Positions 31,539 through 37,474 of a DNA stretch of 37,474 bases are shown here, piece after piece. Within the stretch, counting starts at the first letter, position 1; each line of letters opens with the position of its first letter. The position numbers and the translations under genes were made by a program. The notes under the pieces are model-generated. The model was not told the DNA's origin, searched no databases, and saw only the letters and a program-made list of their open reading frames with translations. The DNA comes from Gammaproteobacteria bacterium (GTDB lineage: Bacteria; Pseudomonadota; Gammaproteobacteria; Arenicellales; Poriferihabitantaceae). Location: the NCBI GenBank assembly GCA_011523765.1, contig WTGA01000055.1:1-37474 (forward strand), written 5' to 3'.

Positions 31539-34500
31539 GTGAAGAAAGGATTGATCGCATATTTCGCCGGGAACCGGGTCGCGGCGAACTTGCTGATGGT
31601 GTTTTTGATCATCGGCGGGCTGGTGGCCGCCAGCCAGCTGTCCGTACAGCGTTCCCCGGAAATCGACTTGCGCACCATCACGATATCGGTCTCGTCAATC
31701 GGGTCCACCCCGAAAGAAGTGGAACAGGATATTCTTCGACGCGTGGAAGAGAGGATTGTCGGGCTCTCCGGAGTCGAACGCGTGATCGCGGTGGCAAGCC
31801 AGGGGGGCGGAAGAGTCACCATCGAGCTCACGCCTTTTTCCGACCCGGATTCAGTGCTGATTGGTGTCCAAAATTCCATAGACGGTATCGACAACTTTCC
31901 TCCTGTGAGCGCTGAACCGCCCGAGATCAGGCTCGAAAAAGCTTCCCCGGAGGTATTGACCCTCGCGATTTCATCCGAGTCTGCCGACGAGAACGAACTG
32001 CGGCTGATGGCCGAGAAAGTGCGCAACGAACTCCTCGAACTGCCCAACATCTCCCAGGTGAGGCTGTTCGGCATACGGGACCGCGAAATCACCATCGAAC
32101 TGAATGAGGAACAGTTGCGCCGCCATGACCTGACTTTCGCAAAAATCACAAAAACGATTGGTCGCGATTCCGTGAACCTTTCTCTGGGTGAGTTGCAGAC
32201 CGACCGCGGCCATATCATTCTCCAGTCTCTTTCGAAGCGGACCCGGGGCAAAGAGTTCGAGGACATCCCCCTCATCACGCAGCTCGACGGCTCAATCGTG
32301 ACCCTGGGTGACGTGGCAACCGTTCGGGATGGCTTTGCCAATTACCAGGTGCTTTCGGAATTGGATGGCGTGCCGACTGCATTTGCCAGAATCGACGCGG
32401 ACCACAATCAGTCGGTGACGGAAATCGCTGAAACCGTCAATTCGTGGCTTTCAAACCAGACCTTTCCCGATCAGCTCAAAGTGTCCGTCTGGAACGACCA
32501 GGCCACTCCCGCCATCGATCGAATCAAGGAACTGGTCTCCAGCGGGGTGATCGGATTGATCCTGGTATTCCTGTGCCTGGTGACGATTTTTGATCTTCGC
32601 GTAGCGACCTGGATTACCGTGGGGATTCCCCTGTCCTTCATTGGCGCAATGCTGTTTTTTGATGTCTCGGGATTGACCCTGAATATTGCCACTGTTTTTG
32701 CATTCTTTCTGCTGATTGGAATTGTCGTGGACGATGCGGTGGTTGTCGGAGAAAGCATTGCATCGGAACGGCAGCGCGGGAAAAACGCCCTGGATGCCGC
32801 GATTTCCGGCGCCCGAATGATGGTCTACCCGGTCACCATCGGTGTGCTCACCACGGCACTCGCACTCGTTCCTTTTCTCTTTGTTACCGAACAGCGCTAC
32901 CAGATCCTGAACGTGATTCCAGTGGTGGCATTTTTCGTCCTGCTGGTATCGCTGGTCGAGGCATTCCTGATCCTGCCGGCCCATCTTTCCCACGAAAAAC
33001 CCTGGAGCCTGCCGCCGCTCCGGAACATTCAGACCCGCATCAGCGAAGGGTTCGACAACATGCGGGCACAACTGGTCGCTCCGATAGTCTCCTGGTCAGT
33101 CCGTCATGTCGTGCTGACTCCGGCCATCGGCGCGGTCGTCGTCATCCTATCCCTCTTGCTCATCGGTTCCGGCGCGGTTCGGGTCATCCTTTTTGACCAT
33201 TCCAGAAACCTCTCGGACAACATACAGGCGGAAATCGAGTTGCCGGTCGGTACGCCATATTCTGTAACCGTGGACGCAGCAAGGCAAGTCGCCCTGGCGG
33301 CGCAGCAGGCCAATGCGCAGACCGGAGGGGAATCGGTCAAATCAATCAGTGTCATTGCCGGCGCCCCGGCTCTCTCCGCTGGCGACCATGCAAAATATAA
33401 CAGCTATCATATCGCATCGGTTCGCGTACACCTCAATGACCGCCCATCCCGCCTGGTCTCGGTCTGGGAATTCGAACAGGTCTGGCGCAAAATGATCGGC
33501 GATGCCTCGGTTTTCGAACGACTTGAGTTCCAGTCGGCCAGAACCAGGTTTCCACCCAATATCGCCTATTCATTGAGACACGAAGATCGCGAGATTCTCA
33601 AGGCCGCGACTGACGATTTCAAAACATCACTTTCGGATGAACGCGGAATCTACGGTCTGACCGACAACATGGCTCTGGGGCCCCGGCAATTTGAAGTGGC
33701 CCTGACCCCCCAAGGCAAACTGGCAGGGCTGACACCAGCGTCCCTGGGGGGGCAACTGCGAGCCAATTTCCATGGCCTGGAAGTTCAGCGAATCCAGAGA
33801 GACCAGGATGAAATCAAGGTTGTCGTGCGCTACCCGAAGGAACAACGGCAACATCTGGGCACCCTGTCCGAAGAACGGATTCGCGGACTCGGGGGCAACG
33901 AAATTCCCCTGTCGCTTGTCGCAGACATCACCGAGTCCCGGGAGCTTGCCAATTTAACGAGCATCAACGGAGAAAAAGCAGCATTTGTCAACGGTTTCAC
34001 CGACGCATCCGTTGTGACACCGATCGAGATGAGGAGAAAAATCTCGGAATCACTCATTCCGGATTTACTCGTCAAATACCCGGGTTTAAGAATCGAACTT
34101 GACGGGGGCGCACGCAACGAGATCTCGACACTCAAAACACTCGGTGTCCTGGTACCGCTGGTGCTGCTTGCGATGTACCTGCTGGTTGCGGGTTTTTTGC
34201 GCTGCTATTGGAAACCGCTTGTCGTGGTATTCGGCATTCCGGTTGCGGTTGCGGGAGCGATCACCGGTCACTGGCTGCTCGGATGGGACTTCACTGCAAT
34301 GTCGATTTTCGGGGTGGTCGGAGTGATGGGAGTGATTGTCAACGATGCCCTGGTCCTGCTTGACCGATACAATACCCTGCGCCGTGAAGACCCCGCTATA
34401 CCGGCAATCGTTGCGGCTTCTGCGGCAATGCAGCATCGTTTTCGGGCCGTGTTTCTGACGAGCCTGACCACTGTACTTGGCCTGTCACCCCTGCTTTACG

Positions 34501-34631
34501 AACGCAGCGAAGAACTGATCTTCATGGTACCCTTTGTCGTCAGCATGCTGGGCGGCCTGATTTTTGCGGGTCTGTTCACGCTGTTCATTCTGCCGACCCT
34601 GGTGATGCTGATCGAAGGGCGCAAAGAATAG
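31539..34631 (+). CDS. RND efflux pump inner-membrane permease (AcrB/HAE family)
   Basis: A 1030-residue proton-driven RND pump with twelve predicted membrane helices and two large periplasmic loops (about 35-335 and 550-860). The N-terminus has the typical amphipathic start and RVAANLLMVFLIIGGLVAASQLSVQRSPEID. TM4 carries the proton-relay pair in GIVVDDAVVVGES near residue 398. The TM10 counterpart reads GVIVNDALVLLDRYN, so the AcrB Lys position is not conserved; this is the pattern of a divergent HAE subgroup. Substrate is unknown: lipids, hydrophobic compounds and drugs are all possible for the subgroup. The GTG at 31539 is the only start that gives the correct N-terminus. No TolC-type gene follows. 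CCGG sites are strikingly rare in this gene. Confidence 0.93.
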   Translation: MKKGLIAYFAGNRVAANLLMVFLIIGGLVAASQLSVQRSPEIDLRTITISVSSIGSTPKEVEQDILRRVEERIVGLSGVERVIAVASQGGGRVTIELTPFSDPDSVLIGVQNSIDGIDNFPPVSAEPPEIRLEKASPEVLTLAISSESADENELRLMAEKVRNELLELPNISQVRLFGIRDREITIELNEEQLRRHDLTFAKITKTIGRDSVNLSLGELQTDRGHIILQSLSKRTRGKEFEDIPLITQLDGSIVTLGDVATVRDGFANYQVLSELDGVPTAFARIDADHNQSVTEIAETVNSWLSNQTFPDQLKVSVWNDQATPAIDRIKELVSSGVIGLILVFLCLVTIFDLRVATWITVGIPLSFIGAMLFFDVSGLTLNIATVFAFFLLIGIVVDDAVVVGESIASERQRGKNALDAAISGARMMVYPVTIGVLTTALALVPFLFVTEQRYQILNVIPVVAFFVLLVSLVEAFLILPAHLSHEKPWSLPPLRNIQTRISEGFDNMRAQLVAPIVSWSVRHVVLTPAIGAVVVILSLLLIGSGAVRVILFDHSRNLSDNIQAEIELPVGTPYSVTVDAARQVALAAQQANAQTGGESVKSISVIAGAPALSAGDHAKYNSYHIASVRVHLNDRPSRLVSVWEFEQVWRKMIGDASVFERLEFQSARTRFPPNIAYSLRHEDREILKAATDDFKTSLSDERGIYGLTDNMALGPRQFEVALTPQGKLAGLTPASLGGQLRANFHGLEVQRIQRDQDEIKVVVRYPKEQRQHLGTLSEERIRGLGGNEIPLSLVADITESRELANLTSINGEKAAFVNGFTDASVVTPIEMRRKISESLIPDLLVKYPGLRIELDGGARNEISTLKTLGVLVPLVLLAMYLLVAGFLRCYWKPLVVVFGIPVAVAGAITGHWLLGWDFTAMSIFGVVGVMGVIVNDALVLLDRYNTLRREDPAIPAIVAASAAMQHRFRAVFLTSLTTVLGLSPLLYERSEELIFMVPFVVSMLGGLIFAGLFTLFILPTLVMLIEGRKE

Positions 34632-35225
34632 GCCCTTCGGCCAATTTAGTCAGCAAGGCGGCATTCTGCCGGCCTGCACATGCTTGGCAACGTGCAGGTG
34701 TGGGGCATAACCCGACAGACTCCATTTCCGGATGGGCACCGCTCTTGCATTGAGGCGCTGGCACGAATGCCGGGCTTTCGAGTCGCCCACTGTCTGTTGA
34801 TTTCGTCGATCCACATTCCGGTTCCAGGCGTCATGGCAGGACCGCAATGTGACGGGAACCGCCCGAAAGGGATCAACACCTGGCCTGCGAAACCACCCAT
34901 TGCAGTCTCCATGCGCACCCTGCCCGGATGCTCTTCGCATCACTCGACTGTCGCAAAATGGTTGGCCATTCCACGGCCAGAGAATTTTTCCCATCTATGA
35001 TTTCTCCAGACGTTTTACCGTTGATTCATCGGGGGAAACCCGGCGGTCGCCGATCCTTGATGCTGTCGGGCTGCATGGAAGGCATGCGGCCCGGTCTCCT
35101 CCCACTGCCAAACAGGGCCTGCACAGTACGCAAGCCGGTTGACCGACGGTCTTTGCAGAATCCCGCTCCGATCGGATTTTTCCGGTCGGCCCACTCGGGA
35201 AACCGGGTGTCCTGTCTGGCACAGC
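34632..35225. other. Gene-free stretch after the RND pump
   Basis: About 590 bp. A small GGCC-CTTC-GGCC hairpin (34631-34642) followed by AATTT overlaps the pump stop and could be a weak terminator. The overlapping open frames on both strands (for instance 34650-34994 minus and 34680-35000 plus) look like GC-rich chance frames, with no domain match. No outer-membrane channel gene, tRNA or repeat was recognised. Confidence 0.4.
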
Positions 35226-37474
35226 TCACAGGATAATACCGCGCGTTGAAACGTACTTACGATACGGCTCGAACGCCGTGTTGACAGCCTTCTCTGTGAG
35301 GCGATAGTCTTCCAGGCTGTACTCGTGCCGGGGTTCATGCTGACGCTGCTCTTCCTGCAGCGCAAGCCATGCCTGCATATGGTCCACTGCAGCGGGTTCA
35401 AGGGACCAGCCGAAACGCGCGTAGATATCGGTGACAACCGCCATCGGGTCATTGACCAGGTCGACATAGCGGACGTCAACCCAGCGATGACCGAGCCCGG
35501 ACCGGGAAGCCCGAAACCGCATCGCGCCATTCAGCATGCCGCTCATCAGCGCCAGCTGCTCCATGCCGGTCTCGTGGGGCGGTCGCGGCTCCGTGGTGAA
35601 CGAACGGATGCGCTCCACCACACTGTTCCAAGATGCCATGAACTGCAAAGGCTCGCGGTGGGTCTGGATGAAGACTGCATCTGGATACGTTTCCAGCAGC
35701 GCCTCAAGCTCCATGAGGTGGAAGGGCATCTTGAGCAGCCAGTATCGCCGTCCTGGGGGATTCCGCTGCCGGCGTTGCCAGGTGAAGTGCTGCATGATAC
35801 GCCGGTGATGTGCGTAGGCATTGCGCGAGCCGGTCTCGGCCAGCCAGCGGCCGTAGGCCGGCACGTAATGCGCGACAGCGATGACCCAGCTCGAGAAGGC
35901 CATCCTGAGGAGCATGAAATCCTCGTCGGGCTCGTCCATGTCCAGGCGGTGCATTCCGGCCAACCGGTCGGCGAAATGTGTCGCTTCCATCAATTCTTCC
36001 GCGTAGGCCCGTCGGGGGTCCGCGACCGTACCCGCGACGGTGCCGTATTCCCCGGTTGAGAGAACCGAATTCACCAACTCGTAGCGCCGCACTGTCCAGA
36101 ACCTCGGATCACGCGACAAAAGACGGTGCAAGAAGGTCGTACCCGTTCGGCTGATACCGACGATAAATACCGGTCGTGTGACCGACTCCCTCCCGATTTC
36201 CGGATGTTGCTGCCGTTCCCGGGCAAGCGCCGCGTTGTTGCGCAGCACCCTGGTCAGCCCGTAGATGACATGGCCGAGTCGCGACTCCAGGAGCCCGGCC
36301 TCGGGGGATTCGAGTGCCTCCACCAACCGCTCGAGAGCGGTTCGCATCCACGCGGGGTAAGTCTGTTCGAACGGGACCCCCATGCGCTCGGCATACGTTT
36401 CGGCCTGCCCGACCAGGCCGTCGAAATCAAGGCGTCCCTGCGGAACCGGATAGGGCCATTCCTCCCGATGACGCCTGATCCAGTCGTAGGAGCGCGCATG
36501 GCGGACCAGCAATGCCGGCCATTTGATCGGCTGCGGGCAGTCCTCCCGGATGGCACGATCACCGATCGGCGACTCGCGGCCGGCCTTGCCTCCGCCAAAC
36601 CAGTACGGCGCAAAGTGGTCGATGAGAACCCACTGCCCGCGCAGCGGAGAACTGTCCCCGAGAGCCTGGCAGAAGCGCCGGAAGGATTGGTAGGGAACAG
36701 TCTGCCAGTAGAGGCCAAAATCCGCGACTTCAAGATCATCGTAGGACGGCTTCGGGTCGCAGCAGTGGTAGATGGTGAAACGACGGTCCGGGTTCAGCGA
36801 GATCGCGGTGCAGATCTCGCTGACGGTATTGACGGGATCGGCATTCTGCTGAATGGAAAACCCCCTCGGTGCCTTTTCCAGTTGTGTCGCGGCGGCGAAA
36901 AGGCGGGCAGGAAAGCTGCTCGACTGCGTATACCCCGTACTGGAAGACCCCATCAGCGGCAGGCGAAAAATCGCGACCGGCACCCCGACCGCCTTCGCAA
37001 ACAGCGTGCCCTGCTCGGCCACCAGCTTGCTCCAGGGATACCCGATGGCACCGAGCGGAAAGGCCTTCTTCATGTCGGCGAGGTCCGGCTGCATCTGGTC
37101 GTCAATGCGTCTTTGATGGTATTCCCCGGAAAAATTGCAGATATATTCGGGGAAAATACCCAGGGTGGAGATATAAAACAGATGCTTGAAGCGGGTCCGC
37201 AGGCAAAGTTCGAGCACCGGGCAAAGGCTGTGCACATTCGCTTCGCGCAAATCGGCATAGGACTGGACGAGGTCCACATTGGCAGCAATGTGATAGACCG
37301 CATCGGCCCTCTGGCAGAGTCCGGCGAACACGGCATCGTCCAGACCGAAGCGTTCCTCGTAAATATCGCCGGGCACTGCACGTATCCGCGCTGCCATCCA
37401 CTTCTCCCAGATTTCCGCTTGCTCCAGGGCAGCGCGCAATCGTGCAGACCCTGCCTCGGTGCTCTTGGCACGAA
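35226..37474 (-). CDS. Thioester reductase-sulfotransferase fusion protein, C-terminal part (5' end beyond the window)
   Basis: At least 748 residues; the frame is open through the right edge, where RAKSTEAGSARLRAALEQ matches the linker after the Rossmann glycine loop of NAD(P)-dependent thioester reductases, so the start lies outside. Counting from the TTG codon at 37439, the reductase domain covers about 1-300, with YHIAANVDLV (49-58), STLGIF (91-96) and the catalytic Tyr134-x3-Lys138 (YPWSK). It then continues into a Sulfotransfer_3-type domain with the PAPS-binding loop GISRTGTTFLHRLL (428-441) and HREPLQFMASWNSV (594-607). Reductase domains of this kind release carrier-bound acyl chains as aldehydes or alcohols in NRPS, PKS and carboxylic acid reductases; the sulfotransferase could then sulfate the product. 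Upstream adenylation and carrier domains are likely but not visible. Confidence 0.8.
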   Translation of the reverse strand, partial: RAKSTEAGSARLRAALEQAEIWEKWMAARIRAVPGDIYEERFGLDDAVFAGLCQRADAVYHIAANVDLVQSYADLREANVHSLCPVLELCLRTRFKHLFYISTLGIFPEYICNFSGEYHQRRIDDQMQPDLADMKKAFPLGAIGYPWSKLVAEQGTLFAKAVGVPVAIFRLPLMGSSSTGYTQSSSFPARLFAAATQLEKAPRGFSIQQNADPVNTVSEICTAISLNPDRRFTIYHCCDPKPSYDDLEVADFGLYWQTVPYQSFRRFCQALGDSSPLRGQWVLIDHFAPYWFGGGKAGRESPIGDRAIREDCPQPIKWPALLVRHARSYDWIRRHREEWPYPVPQGRLDFDGLVGQAETYAERMGVPFEQTYPAWMRTALERLVEALESPEAGLLESRLGHVIYGLTRVLRNNAALARERQQHPEIGRESVTRPVFIVGISRTGTTFLHRLLSRDPRFWTVRRYELVNSVLSTGEYGTVAGTVADPRRAYAEELMEATHFADRLAGMHRLDMDEPDEDFMLLRMAFSSWVIAVAHYVPAYGRWLAETGSRNAYAHHRRIMQHFTWQRRQRNPPGRRYWLLKMPFHLMELEALLETYPDAVFIQTHREPLQFMASWNSVVERIRSFTTEPRPPHETGMEQLALMSGMLNGAMRFRASRSGLGHRWVDVRYVDLVNDPMAVVTDIYARFGWSLEPAAVDHMQAWLALQEEQRQHEPRHEYSLEDYRLTEKAVNTAFEPYRKYVSTRGIIL

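Noticed and set aside
1..37474. CRISPR arrays, tRNA or rRNA genes
   Set aside because: No regularly spaced repeats and no tRNA T-loop/cloverleaf or rRNA core sequence could be recognised on either strand.

Overview
The window is about 37.5 kb of GC-rich bacterial chromosome. It looks proteobacterial and most like a marine or host-associated gammaproteobacterium or alphaproteobacterium. That is inferred from the mix of heterotetrameric sarcosine oxidase, fused CysG, AcrB-type RND transport and nu-class GST; no rRNA, tRNA or other lineage marker is visible. Both edges cut the sequence: the left edge holds no recognisable gene, and the right edge truncates a large minus-strand gene.

Positions 0.5-3 kb hold a UPF0014 (FetB-like) membrane permease that converges on a medium/long-chain acyl-CoA ligase. 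From 3.1 to 17.3 kb lies the main theme, catabolism of N-methylated amines and betaines. A minus-strand soxBDAG operon (heterotetrameric sarcosine oxidase) is divergent from a plus-strand pair: a creatinase-like M24 hydrolase that has lost its metal ligands, and a two-cysteine EutA/maleate-isomerase-like protein. A homoserine-kinase/APH-type phosphotransferase follows. A second minus-strand series then runs aldehyde dehydrogenase, non-pyrrolysine MttB-type methyltransferase, RidA, an enolase-superfamily enzyme resembling hydroxyproline-betaine epimerase, and a PaaI-type thioesterase. A plausible joint role (inference) is uptake-independent breakdown of a methylated amino acid, betaine or creatine: epimerise or hydrolyse, remove methyl groups via MttB and Sox, oxidise aldehydes with the dehydrogenase, and clear imines with RidA.

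From 17.5 to 21.7 kb come an orphan RepB-type primase (a trace of a plasmid or integrative element), a possible 63-residue membrane protein, a tandem GFA-domain protein and a class V aminotransferase/cysteine desulfurase. From 21.7 to 25.9 kb there is an McrBC-type modification-dependent restriction island. It is bordered on the left by a perfect 15-bp inverted repeat and on the right by direct repeats and a transposase relic abutting cysG. By hand count its CCGG density is roughly a third of that in the neighbouring catabolic genes.

From 25.9 to 29.8 kb there is housekeeping-like content: CysG (siroheme synthase), a TrpD2/YbiB-like protein, a Sel1-repeat protein and a GST. From 30.3 to 34.6 kb there is an RND efflux pair (adaptor plus inner-membrane pump) without an outer-membrane channel, with very few CCGG sites. 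From 35.2 kb to the right edge is the C-terminal part of a large protein that fuses an NAD(P)-dependent thioester-reductase domain to a PAPS-dependent sulfotransferase domain. This is an unusual chain-release architecture and, with the betaine cluster, the best candidate for something undescribed.
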